Part shown: positions 16,914-25,071 of the stretch, in pieces | How positions within the stretch are numbered: position 1 is the first letter of the stretch | Layout: each line of letters begins with the position of its first letter | Source: Hymenobacter armeniacus | Lineage (GTDB): Bacteria; Bacteroidota; Bacteroidia; Cytophagales; Hymenobacteraceae | Assembly (NCBI RefSeq): GCF_014699055.1 | Contig: NZ_JACXAC010000003.1 | Location: 434,001-498,000 of the forward strand | Length of the DNA stretch: 64,000 nt | Direction: 5' to 3' | Made by a program: the position numbers and the translations under genes | Notes under the pieces: generated by a model | Databases searched by the model: none | Seen by the model: the letters and a program-made list of their open reading frames with translations, nothing else | What the model was told of the DNA's origin: nothing

Positions 16914-18056
16914 ATGCCCACGTTTGTTTCTGCATTGCTTACTGCCAGCCACTGGGCGGTTTGGCTGATTGGGGGCGCCGCCCTGGTGGCCACGCTGATG
17001 CCCCTGCTGCGCCACACCGCCTGGTGGATTCGGGTGTTCGACTTTCCGCGCCTGCAGATTGTGCTGGCCCTGGTGCTGGTGGCGGCGGCCAGCCTGGCCC
17101 TGGGCCACGCCGGCGCCGGCCGCGGCCAGCAGCTGTTTTTGCTGGCGCTGGCGGCCGCCACGGTCTACCAGCTGCTGCGCATCATTCCGTACACGCGGCT
17201 GGTGCCCAAAGACGTGGCCGACAGTACCCGCACCCACGACCCCCGCGCCGAGCTCAGCCTCGTGGTGATGAACGTGCTGCAGTACAACCGCGAGGGGGCG
17301 CTGGCCCTGGCCACCGTGCGCGCCGCCGACCCCGACGTCATCATGGCCGTCGAAACCGATGCCTGGTGGTACGAGCAGCTGCAGCCGCTCGAAGAAACCC
17401 ACCCCTACACCTGCCACGAGCCCCTCGACAACACCTACGGCCTGCTGTTCTTCTCGCGCCTGCCCCTGAAGGGCTGTCAGATAAAGTACCTGCTCGACGA
17501 CGACATTCCCTCGCTGCACACCCACGTGCAGCTGCCCGACGGCCGCACCTGGGTGCGCCTCTACGGCCTGCATCCCAAGCCGCCCGCGCCCCAGGAATCG
17601 AAAACCAGCACCAAGCGCGACGCCGAGCTGCTGCTGGTGGGCAAGGAGGTGGACCGCCGCGACGAAGCCACCATCGTGTTCGGCGACATGAACGACGTGG
17701 CCTGGTCGCACACGTCCGAGCTGTTTCGGCGCGTGTCGGGCCTGCTCGACCCGCGCGTGGGCCGCGGCCTGATGCCCACCTTCCACGCCGATTACCGGCT
17801 GCTGCGCTGGCCGCTCGACCACGTGTTTGTGTCGGCGCACTTTCAGGTGGTCGACATGCGCCGCCTGCCCCACGTGGGCTCCGACCACTTTCCCATTTTC
17901 GTGCGCCTCAGCTACGAGCCCCAGCACAAAGCCGAGCAGGAAGAAAACGCCGAGCAGGCCGACGCCGAAGACCGCGCCGAAGCCGACGAGAAAATAGCCG
18001 AAGGCTTCGCCGAAGAGCAGGAGGATGAAGCGGAAACCGACGCCATCAAGGCGTAA
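16914..18056 (+). CDS. Membrane-anchored endonuclease/exonuclease/phosphatase-fold protein with acidic tail
   Basis: 380 residues from ATG 16914. Three hydrophobic helices (~13-90) are followed by an EEP domain (~105-335). Its motifs are VVMNVLQYN, DPDVIMAVETDAWW (metal-binding Glu), LHPKPPAP, VFGDMNDVAW (catalytic D-x-N) and LPHVGSDHFPIFVRL (terminal D-H pair). Such proteins are Mg-dependent phosphodiesterases acting on nucleic acids, phospholipids or inositol phosphates; with this topology the domain may face the periplasm. The last ~45 residues are almost wholly Ala, Glu, Asp, Gln and Lys and follow the fold, so they form a disordered acidic tail. A strong bidirectional terminator follows at 18079. 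Substrate unknown. Confidence 0.85.
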   Translation: MPTFVSALLTASHWAVWLIGGAALVATLMPLLRHTAWWIRVFDFPRLQIVLALVLVAAASLALGHAGAGRGQQLFLLALAAATVYQLLRIIPYTRLVPKDVADSTRTHDPRAELSLVVMNVLQYNREGALALATVRAADPDVIMAVETDAWWYEQLQPLEETHPYTCHEPLDNTYGLLFFSRLPLKGCQIKYLLDDDIPSLHTHVQLPDGRTWVRLYGLHPKPPAPQESKTSTKRDAELLLVGKEVDRRDEATIVFGDMNDVAWSHTSELFRRVSGLLDPRVGRGLMPTFHADYRLLRWPLDHVFVSAHFQVVDMRRLPHVGSDHFPIFVRLSYEPQHKAEQEENAEQADAEDRAEADEKIAEGFAEEQEDEAETDAIKA

Positions 18057-18078
18057 CGCCGGGACTGGCATTGGCCAT

Positions 18079-18111
18079 AAAAAAAGCCGCCCCTCACGGG
18101 CGGCTTTTTTT
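18079..18111. terminator. Bidirectional intrinsic terminator
   Basis: GCCGCCC-N5-GGGCGGC flanked by seven A on the left and seven T on the right. It serves both the EEP gene (+) and the convergent lipoprotein gene (-). Confidence 0.9.
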
Positions 18112-18130
18112 GTGAAGCAATAGAGGTAGG

Positions 18131-18793
18131 CTATTTCGCCGCGGTTGGCTTTTTCTTGGTTACCAGGTCCACGGTCATGAAGTCGGCCGCGGGCACCTGG
18201 CGGCCGGTGGCGCCCACGTACTGCGGGCGAATCTGCACCATGAGGCGCCGGTTGGCCGCCGTGAAATCGGTGAGGCCGGAGGCGAAAGCGGCCGGCGTGC
18301 TGCCCGCTAGCTGGGCCGGTTTCACGTTGATGTCGACGGTGATGGGCAGGGTTTCGATGGCGCTGGCTTCGAGCGGCGTGTTGGCGCCGGTCGAGCCCGT
18401 CGTCAGCTCCTTGCCGTCGAGCAGCAGCTTGTAGTCGAGCTGCTTGAGCTGCACGCTGGTCGGGCTGGGGTTTTTGGCGTACACGCGCATGGCGAGGTGC
18501 AGCGGCAGGTTGCCTTTTTTCAGGGCGGCCTGCAGTTGCTGTTGCTGGGGCGAGGCAATGTCGGCGGCCTGGCGCACAAACAGGATGTCCTGGCCACCGA
18601 GCTTGGCTTCGTCCACGAAGTTGAGGCGGTACTGCATCAGGGTGTAAGCCTCGTTTTCGAGGGCTTCGGCCGAGACGTTTTTGCCGCTGGGCTTGTCTTT
18701 CACCTGCTCGCTCACGCTACAGGAGCCGGCGGCAAAGAACAGGGCGCCAAACGCCAGCGCGCGGGCAGGAAATAGGAGGGAAGAAATTTTCAT
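18131..18793 (-). CDS. LEA14-like / water-stress domain lipoprotein (tentative)
   Basis: 220 residues from ATG 18793. The N-terminus (MKISSLLFPARALAFGALFF then AAGSCSVSEQ) is a lipoprotein signal with the lipidated Cys in AAGSC. The body is a beta-rich region with LPLHLAMRVYAKNPSPTSVQLKQLDYKLLLDGKELTTG, which reads like a late-embryogenesis-abundant type-2 domain: a membrane-proximal beta-sandwich with an N-P turn. Then comes ITVDINVKPAQL. Probably a periplasmic lipoprotein with a structural or protective role; this family call is from pattern only. It is convergent with the EEP gene and separated from dnaK by that gene's terminator. Confidence 0.6.
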   Translation of the reverse strand: MKISSLLFPARALAFGALFFAAGSCSVSEQVKDKPSGKNVSAEALENEAYTLMQYRLNFVDEAKLGGQDILFVRQAADIASPQQQQLQAALKKGNLPLHLAMRVYAKNPSPTSVQLKQLDYKLLLDGKELTTGSTGANTPLEASAIETLPITVDINVKPAQLAGSTPAAFASGLTDFTAANRRLMVQIRPQYVGATGRQVPAADFMTVDLVTKKKPTAAK

Positions 18794-18904
18794 AAGAAAG
18801 AATAGGATGCGATACAGAATGCCGCGCTCAAGCAAACGGCGCCGGCAGCAATGCGCTGCTTACGCGAAAGCGCAAGCAGGGTTAAAGGTAAAACCCCGAC
18901 AACG

Positions 18905-18938
18905 AAAAAGGCCGGAAGCTGCTGCCTCCGGCCTTTTT
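18905..18938 (-). terminator. Intrinsic terminator of dnaK
   Basis: AAAAAGGCCGGA and TCCGGCCTTTTT form a perfect stem around a short loop, with a run of U on either transcript strand. It lies 54 bases beyond the dnaK stop. Confidence 0.85.
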
Positions 18939-18991
18939 GCAAGGGCTCGGTGGGTTGTAGTCAACCCACCACGTCCCGCTGTCTGCGGCCC

Positions 18992-20932
18992 TTATTTGCC
19001 GTCTACTTCTTCGTAGTCCACGTCGGTCACGTGGTCGGCGGGCTGGCCCTGGCCGTTGCCGTTCGGGCTCTGGCCGTCGCCGCCGGGGAAACCACCGGCG
19101 CCGGGCTGGCCACCTTCAGCGCCACCCGCGGCATACATCTCCTGCGAGGCAGCCTGCCATGCGGCGTTGATGGCCTCCATGGCGCTGTCGATGCGGGCGA
19201 GGTCTTTGGCTTCGTGGGCCGATTTGAGGTCAGCCAGCGCACCTTCGATGGCGGTTTTGTTGCCACCGCTCAGCTTGTCGCCGTACTCTTTCAGTTGCTT
19301 CTCGGTCTGGAAAATCATCGAGTCGGCGGCGTTCACCTTGCTGATGCGCTCGGTTTCGGCTTTGTCGGCTTCGGCGTTGGCGGCAGCCTCGTCGCGCATG
19401 CGCTTGATGTCGGCTTCCGAGAGGCCCGAGCTGGCTTCGATGCGGATTTTCTGCTCCTTGCCGGTGCCTTTGTCCTTGGCGGTCACGTTCAGGATGCCGT
19501 TGGCGTCGATGTCGAACGTTACCTCAATTTGCGGCACACCGCGCGGTGCCGGCGGGATGCTGTCGAGGTGAAACTTGCCGATGGTGCGGTTCTGGCTGGC
19601 CAGCGGACGCTCGCCCTGCAGCACGTGGATTTCCACCGACGGCTGGTTGTCCGAAGCCGTCGAGAAGGTTTCCGATTTCTTGGTCGGGATGGTCGTGTTC
19701 GACTCGATGAGCTTGGTCATCACGCCGCCCATCGTCTCGATGCCCAGCGACAGCGGGGTCACGTCGAGCAGCAGCACGTCCTTCACCTCGCCGGTCAGTA
19801 CACCGCCTTGAATAGCAGCGCCAATGGCCACCACTTCGTCGGGGTTCACGCCTTTGCTAGGCTTCTTGCCGAAGAACTTCTCCACTTCCTCCTGAATGCG
19901 GGGGATGCGGGTCGAACCACCCACGAGGATAACCTCGTCGATGTCCGAAGTGCTCAGGCCGGCGTCTTGCAGGGCTTTCTTCACCGGGTCCATCGAGCGG
20001 CGCACGAGGTCGTCGGCGAGCTGCTCAAACTTGGCGCGGCTCAATTTCACCACCAAGTGCTTGGGGCCCGAGGCCGTGGCGGTGATGTAGGGCAGGTTGA
20101 TTTCGGTTTCGGTCGAGCTCGAAAGCTCCACTTTGGCTTTTTCGGCAGCTTCTTTCAGGCGCTGCAGAGCCATGGGGTCTTTGCGCAGGTCGAGGCCTTC
20201 GTTGTCGCTGCTGAACTGGTCGGCGAGGAAGTTAATAATCACCTGGTCGAAGTCGTCGCCGCCGAGGTGGGTGTCACCGTTGGTGCTCAGCACTTCAAAC
20301 ACGCCGTCGCCCAGCTCCAGGATGGAGATGTCGAACGTACCACCGCCGAGGTCATACACGGCGATTTTCTGGTCTTTGTGCTTCTTGTCCAGGCCGTAGG
20401 CCAGGGCAGCGGCGGTGGGCTCGTTGATGATGCGCTTGACGTCGAGGCCCGCAATGGCACCGGCTTCTTTGGTGGCCTGGCGCTGGGCGTCGTTGAAGTA
20501 CGCAGGTACCGTGATAACGGCTTCGGTTACGGTCGTGCCGAGGTAATCCTCAGCGGTTTGCTTCATTTTCTGAAGCACCATGGCCGAGATTTCCTGCGGC
20601 GTGTAGTTGCGGTCGCCAATCTTCACGGCAACCGTGTTGTTGGGGCCGGCTACGACGTCGTAGGAAACGTGCTTCTGCTCGGCGGTCACTTCGTTGAAGT
20701 GGCGGCCCATGAAGCGCTTGATGCTGGAAATGGTGTTCTTGGGGTTGGTCACGGCCTGGCGCTTAGCCGGGTCGCCCACTTTGCGCTCGCCCTTGCCCCC
20801 GTCGAGAAACGCGACGATGCTGGGGGTGGTGCGGCGGCCTTCGCTGTTGGGAATCACAACGGGTTCGTTGCCTTCCATTACGGCCACGCACGAGTTGGTG
20901 GTGCCGAGGTCAATGCCGATTATTTTGCCCAT
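18992..20932 (-). CDS. dnaK: Chaperone protein DnaK (Hsp70)
   Basis: 646 residues, normal for Dna[17 protein letters not shown] is the N-terminal phosphate-loop signature, [17 protein letters not shown] the second, [14 protein letters not shown] the third. The substrate-binding domain has [17 protein letters not shown] and ERPLASQNR, and the lid ends in a Gly-rich stretch and [10 protein letters not shown]. It binds unfolded hydrophobic peptides in an ATP cycle with DnaJ and GrpE, neither of which is encoded nearby. The ~230-base upstream region shared with the divergent phosphatase gene carries a perfect inverted repeat GGTGACA-N3-TGTCACC (21034-21050) that may be an operator; it is not a CIRCE element. 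Confidence 0.98.
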   Translation of the reverse strand: MGKIIGIDLGTTNSCVAVMEGNEPVVIPNSEGRRTTPSIVAFLDGGKGERKVGDPAKRQAVTNPKNTISSIKRFMGRHFNEVTAEQKHVSYDVVAGPNNTVAVKIGDRNYTPQEISAMVLQKMKQTAEDYLGTTVTEAVITVPAYFNDAQRQATKEAGAIAGLDVKRIINEPTAAALAYGLDKKHKDQKIAVYDLGGGTFDISILELGDGVFEVLSTNGDTHLGGDDFDQVIINFLADQFSSDNEGLDLRKDPMALQRLKEAAEKAKVELSSSTETEINLPYITATASGPKHLVVKLSRAKFEQLADDLVRRSMDPVKKALQDAGLSTSDIDEVILVGGSTRIPRIQEEVEKFFGKKPSKGVNPDEVVAIGAAIQGGVLTGEVKDVLLLDVTPLSLGIETMGGVMTKLIESNTTIPTKKSETFSTASDNQPSVEIHVLQGERPLASQNRTIGKFHLDSIPPAPRGVPQIEVTFDIDANGILNVTAKDKGTGKEQKIRIEASSGLSEADIKRMRDEAAANAEADKAETERISKVNAADSMIFQTEKQLKEYGDKLSGGNKTAIEGALADLKSAHEAKDLARIDSAMEAINAAWQAASQEMYAAGGAEGGQPGAGGFPGGDGQSPNGNGQGQPADHVTDVDYEEVDGK

Positions 20933-21033
20933 GAGAGGGGTGTGTTGGTTAAGATGGAGAGTGGAATGTGTCAGGTTGGAGCCGCTTTGCAGCCGTTACC
21001 CGGGGATTACAAGCAACGTACCAGCGTCGTTTT

Positions 21034-21050
21034 GGTGACAGATTGTCACC
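21034..21050. promoter_or_regulatory. Perfect inverted repeat upstream of dnaK
   Basis: GGTGACA-N3-TGTCACC, 102 bases upstream of the dnaK start and 114 bases upstream of the divergent phosphatase ATG. It has operator geometry; the regulator is unknown. Confidence 0.4.
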
Positions 21051-21163
21051 GATTCGGCCCGGCGCGCAAGATTATCCGACGCGGTGGCGGGATTTGTTGC
21101 AAGCGCCCAAAATTTTCCTGACAAGGGGGCGGGAAATGGTTAGGAGGTAACTTGCTAGCTGCG

Positions 21164-21757
21164 ATGGAAAGTAAAATCCTATTGATTCTGGACCTTGACG
21201 AAACGTTGATTCACGCTACTGCAACCAAGCTTGGCGACGATTTTGCGTTTCAGCTCTACCATTACTACGTATACAAACGGCCAGGATTAGAGGCTTTTCT
21301 GGCCATTTGCGCCGAGAAGTTTGAATTGGCGGTATGGTCATCAGCCAGCGACGATTACGTCAAGCAAGTGGTTGAACAGATATTTCCACCGGAGATAAAG
21401 CCGGTGTTTGTGTGGGGCCGCTCCCGCTGTACGCCCTTGCTGCTGCCGCAGATTGACGAGTTTGGCTACTACAACTTGGATGGCGTGAGCCACTATGAAT
21501 ATGCCAAGCTGCTCAAGAAAGTAAGGCGGCTCGGCTACGATGTAAATCGGGTTTTGATAGTGGATGATACGCCGGAAAAGGTGCGGAACTGCTATGGAAA
21601 CGCCATTTATCCGACTCCTTTCTTAGGTGACCCTACCGATAAGGAATTATTGATACTGGGACAGTACTTGCACGCGTTACACGGTGCGGAGAATGTCAGA
21701 AATATCGAGAAAAGGCAGTGGCAGCACCGGTTTTTACCCGGCAGTACCTCCGAATAG
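21164..21757 (+). CDS. FCP1/SCP-like HAD phosphatase (NLI-interacting-factor type)
   Basis: 197 residues. ILDLDETLIHA (residues ~7-17) is the DxDxT/V-type HAD motif I of the FCP1/SCP family. YKRPGLEAFL, LAVWSSASDDYVKQV (motif II) and VLIVDDTPEKVRNCYGNAI (motif III, double Asp) complete the fold, with no large cap. Eukaryotic members dephosphorylate the RNA polymerase II tail; bacterial ones are uncharacterised, and a phosphoprotein or small-molecule substrate is possible. ATG 21164 is used; TTG 21152 is an alternative only 3 bases after AGGAGGT, an unusually strong Shine-Dalgarno for this phylum. The gene is visibly more A+T-rich than its neighbours, suggesting acquisition. An alpha/beta-hydrolase remnant lies directly downstream. 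Confidence 0.85.
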   Translation: MESKILLILDLDETLIHATATKLGDDFAFQLYHYYVYKRPGLEAFLAICAEKFELAVWSSASDDYVKQVVEQIFPPEIKPVFVWGRSRCTPLLLPQIDEFGYYNLDGVSHYEYAKLLKKVRRLGYDVNRVLIVDDTPEKVRNCYGNAIYPTPFLGDPTDKELLILGQYLHALHGAENVRNIEKRQWQHRFLPGSTSE

Positions 21758-21774
21758 CGAAAGAGCAGCACAGC

Positions 21775-21880
21775 TTAGCGGCTCATAAATTCCTGCGTCT
21801 GCTGCTCCCAATCGGTGAGGTAGCGCCGCCAGCGCGGTTCGTGGCCCGTTGCGGGGAAGTCGTGGCGGGCTTTGGGGCCG
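21775..21880 (-). pseudogene. 3' remnant of an alpha/beta-hydrolase gene
   Basis: Read on the minus strand this stretch encodes GPKARHDFPATGHEPRWRRY followed by LTDWEQQTQEFMSR and a stop at 21777-21775. It aligns residue for residue with the C-terminus of the intact hydrolase at 39666-40640 (GPKARHDFSGVGHEPYWKRY then SADWEQLTRAFLAEPGR). It includes the catalytic His in GHEP. Upstream of about 21880 the similarity ends abruptly, and no start or nucleophile region is present. It is a decayed gene end left between the phosphatase and the PUL regulator. Confidence 0.85.
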
Positions 21881-21902
21881 CGAAATGCCTACCCAACTGC
21901 GA

Positions 21903-21935
21903 TTGGGCATGCCGCCGGGGATTTTGCTAGTTTTA
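21903..21935 (+). promoter_or_regulatory. Candidate promoter of the hybrid two-component regulator
   Basis: TTG at 21903-21905, a 22-base spacer, then TAGTTTTA (21928-21935; seven of eight match TAnnTTTG). A transcript would start about 50 bases before the preferred TTG start codon at 21989. Confidence 0.4.
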
Positions 21936-21988
21936 CACAGTGGGACCGGGCGGATGCCTGCCAGAAGTTTACCAGTCTTGAAGACGCG

Positions 21989-24799
21989 TTGAAAACATTG
22001 TTGCATACACGGGCCTGGGGGGCGGCAATAACTGCATTAGCGTTGCTGCTAGGTGGTTGCGCGCAGCCGGCCAAGCCGCCGCACTACCGCATTGGGTTTG
22101 CGCAGTGCAGCTCGAAGGGGCCGTGGCGCCAGGCCATGCAGGCGGGGATGGAGCGCGAACTGAGCTTCCACCCCGACGTGCAGCTGCGCACGCTGAACTC
22201 GCACGACAACAGCGCGCTGCAGAAACAGCAAATTCATGAGCTCATCGAAAGCGGCATCGACCTACTGATTGTGTCGCCCTACGAATCGGCCCCCGTGACG
22301 CCGGCCGTGGAGGAGGCCTACCGCCGGGGCATTCCGGTGGTGCTGCTGGACCGGCGCACGGCCTCGCAGGCCTACACCGCCTTCGTGGGGGCCGACAACG
22401 TGGAAGTGGGCCAGACGGCCGCCCGCTACGCCGCCCGGCTGCTGCGCGGCCACGGCAAGGTGCTGGAAGTGCTGGGCTCGCCGGGCTCGTCGGCCACCTC
22501 GGGCCGGCACGAAGGCTTCAGCAAGGCCCTGCGCGACTACCCGGGGCTCGAAATTGTGAGCCAGGTAACCGGCAACTGGACCGAAAGCTCGTTGAAGCCG
22601 GGCCTGGTGGATGCGCTGAAGGCCCACCCCGAAGTATCGCTGATTTACGCCCACAACGACGGCATGGCCCGCGCGGCCTACCTCATCTGCCAGGAGCTGG
22701 GGCGCGCCGACAAGGTCCGCATCATTGGCGTGGATGGGCTGGCCAGCCCGGGGGAGGGGATAGACCTGGTGCAGCGCGGCATGCTGAAGGCCTCGCTGCT
22801 GTACTCGCCGGGCGGCGAAGACGCCATCCGGACGGCCCTGAACATCCTCCACAAGCAGCCTTTCAAGCGCGAGAACATTCTGGGCACCATGGTCATCGAC
22901 TCGACCAACGTGCTGACCATGCGCCAGCAAACCGAAAAGATGGTGAGCCAGCAGCAGGACATTGAGCGGCAGCAAGGCCTGATGGGGCACCTCGAAGCGA
23001 CCTACGCCAGCCAGCAGCACGCGCTGTATGCGGCGCTGCTGTCTTTGCTGGGGGCGCTGGCGCTGGGCGCGTTTGCCTGGCGCTCGGCCCGCAAAAACCG
23101 CCTCATCAACCAGCAGCTGGCCCTGCAAAACGCCGAAAACGTCAAGATTAACCACCAGCTGAGCGCGCAGAACGAGGAAATCAGCTCGCAGCGCAACCAG
23201 CTGGAGGTGATGGCCGAGCGCGCCCGCATCGATACCGAAGCCAAGCTGCGCTTCTTCACCAACTTCTCGCACGAACTGCGCACGCCGCTCACCCTCATCC
23301 TGGGGCCGGTGGAGGAGCTGCTGGGCAACAGCGCCGGTTTCAGCAGCACGCAGCGGCACGACCTGGGGCTGGTGCGCCGCAACACCCAGCGCCTGCTGCA
23401 GCTGGTGAACCAGCTGCTCGACTTCCGCAAGATTGAGGTGGGCAAGATGGCGGTGCACGCCACCGAGGGCAACCTGGTGAGCTTCGTGCGCGAGATTGTG
23501 GACGCCTTCGAGAAGCCCGCCCGCCAGCGCGGCGTGCGCCTGCGCTTTCTGGCGGCCGAGCCGGTGCTGCTGGCCTGGTTCGACGGCAACATCCTGGACA
23601 AGGTGTTTTTCAACCTGTTGTCCAATGCCTTGAAATTCACCCCCGAGCACGGCCAGATTACCATCAGCCTGCAGGCCGCCGACGAGGGCCGGGCCCTGCA
23701 GGTGAGCGTGACCGATACCGGCCGCGGCATCAGCGAGCAGGACCGGGCCCACATTTTCGAGTGGTTTTACCAGGGCGACCAGGGCGCGGTGGCCAAAGGC
23801 TCGGGCATGGGGCTGGCGCTGGCCCAGGGGCTGGTGCGCCTGCACCAGGGCCGGCTCAGCTTCAGCAGCCAGGCCGGCAGCGGCAGCACGTTCACGGTGC
23901 GGCTGCCGCGCGAGCTGCCCGCCAGCCTGCGGGCCGAGGAGCAGGCCCGTCCCGTGGTGCTTTCGCTCGACGAGCCGGAGCCCATCGAAGCCGAACTGAC
24001 TGACCTGGCGCCCGCGCCGGCCGAGGCCGTGAGCGAAACGCTGGTGCTGGTGATTGAAGACAACGCCGAGGTGAACGACTTCCTGATGCGCAAGCTGGGG
24101 GCCAGCCACCGCGTGCAGAGCGCCGCCGACGGCTACACCGGCTTCGCGATGGCCACCGACCTGATTCCGGACCTGATAGTGTGCGACGTGATGATGCCGG
24201 GCCTGGGCGGGCTGGAAGTGGTGGCCCGGCTGCGGGCCGACTGGCGCACCTCGCACATCCCGGTCATATTGCTCACGGCGCGCGGCGCCCCCGAGCAGCA
24301 GGTGGAAGGCGTGCAGGCCGGCGCCGACCTCTACCTCACCAAACCCTTCAACCCGACCTTTCTGCTCGAAAGCGTGCGCACGCTGCTGGCCAACCGCGCC
24401 CGCCAGCGCGAGCACCTGCGCCGCGAGCTGAGCGTGGACGCGGCGGGCCTGACCACCCAGGCCGACCAGAAATTCCTGGCCGACCTGACGGCCGTCGTCG
24501 AGGCCGACTTGTCCAAAAGCAACCTCAGCGTGGAAGACGTGGCCCGCAGCCTGGGCGTGTCGCGCATGCAACTCTACCGCAAAGTGAAGGCCGTGCTGAA
24601 CACGGGCGTCACCGATTTCATCCAGGGCGTGCGCTTGACCAAAGCCCGCGAGCTGCTGCTCGACGACGCCCTCACCATCGCCGACATTGCCTACGAGCTA
24701 GGCTTTTCGTCGCCGTCGTACTTCACGGCCAGCTTCCGGGCGCGCTACCAGCTCACGCCGTCCAAGTTCAGGGCGCTGCACGCCTCCACGGCCCCCTGA
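21989..24799 (+). CDS. Hybrid two-component system regulator with periplasmic sugar-binding sensor (HTCS)
   Basis: 936 residues from TTG 21989; no in-frame ATG precedes the signal sequence. The signal/lipobox-like LALLLGGCAQ leads into a LacI/ribose-type periplasmic binding domain (~28-320: RIGFAQCSSKGPW, DLLIVSPYESAPVTPAV, VVLLDRRTASQAYTAFVGADN, HNDGMARAAY). A membrane helix (~347-365) follows, then HisKA with H428 in FSHELRTPLTLIL, an ATPase domain (NLLSNALKFTPEHG, DTGRGIS, GSGMGLALAQG) and a receiver with about D733 in CDVMMPGLGG. An AraC helix-turn-helix pair ends it (VARSLGVSRMQLYRKV, IAYELGFSSPSYFTASF). It should sense a sugar in the periplasm and activate the PUL starting 273 bases downstream. 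Known sugar-binding-protein HTCS sensors bind monosaccharides. Confidence 0.93.
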   Translation: MKTLLHTRAWGAAITALALLLGGCAQPAKPPHYRIGFAQCSSKGPWRQAMQAGMERELSFHPDVQLRTLNSHDNSALQKQQIHELIESGIDLLIVSPYESAPVTPAVEEAYRRGIPVVLLDRRTASQAYTAFVGADNVEVGQTAARYAARLLRGHGKVLEVLGSPGSSATSGRHEGFSKALRDYPGLEIVSQVTGNWTESSLKPGLVDALKAHPEVSLIYAHNDGMARAAYLICQELGRADKVRIIGVDGLASPGEGIDLVQRGMLKASLLYSPGGEDAIRTALNILHKQPFKRENILGTMVIDSTNVLTMRQQTEKMVSQQQDIERQQGLMGHLEATYASQQHALYAALLSLLGALALGAFAWRSARKNRLINQQLALQNAENVKINHQLSAQNEEISSQRNQLEVMAERARIDTEAKLRFFTNFSHELRTPLTLILGPVEELLGNSAGFSSTQRHDLGLVRRNTQRLLQLVNQLLDFRKIEVGKMAVHATEGNLVSFVREIVDAFEKPARQRGVRLRFLAAEPVLLAWFDGNILDKVFFNLLSNALKFTPEHGQITISLQAADEGRALQVSVTDTGRGISEQDRAHIFEWFYQGDQGAVAKGSGMGLALAQGLVRLHQGRLSFSSQAGSGSTFTVRLPRELPASLRAEEQARPVVLSLDEPEPIEAELTDLAPAPAEAVSETLVLVIEDNAEVNDFLMRKLGASHRVQSAADGYTGFAMATDLIPDLIVCDVMMPGLGGLEVVARLRADWRTSHIPVILLTARGAPEQQVEGVQAGADLYLTKPFNPTFLLESVRTLLANRARQREHLRRELSVDAAGLTTQADQKFLADLTAVVEADLSKSNLSVEDVARSLGVSRMQLYRKVKAVLNTGVTDFIQGVRLTKARELLLDDALTIADIAYELGFSSPSYFTASFRARYQLTPSKFRALHASTAP

Positions 24800-24825
24800 A
24801 ATAATTTCGATAGTTGCGTTACGTG

Positions 24826-24866
24826 AGTGACATCTGCTGCTTAGCGGATGTCACTTTTTTTATTCA
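24826..24866 (+). terminator. Intrinsic terminator after the HTCS gene
   Basis: AGTGACATC pairs with GATGTCACT (24847-24855 side), followed by a run of seven or more T. It isolates the regulator transcript from the susC promoter. Confidence 0.85.
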
Positions 24867-25071
24867 TGTTCTACTGAGCATCAGTTGGTTAGTGAAATAC
24901 ATCTGGGTTGAACAGCTCGTGATACAAATGATATAGTGCCGGGTGCCGGGGGCTGGGAAATTTGTGCAACCCTTCTGCATTTGTTTGCCGAGGGGCCAAC
25001 GGCTCTGCGTGCCTTCGCCCCAATCGTTTGCACCGGAGATTATCACCTTTTCCCACCCATCTCACCACACC

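Noticed and set aside
18851..21121. Long plus-strand open frame opposite dnaK (about 750 codons)
   Set aside because: Entirely antisense to an unmistakable DnaK; its composition (Gly, Val, Ala, His, Arg rich) is what the third-position GC bias of the opposite strand produces.
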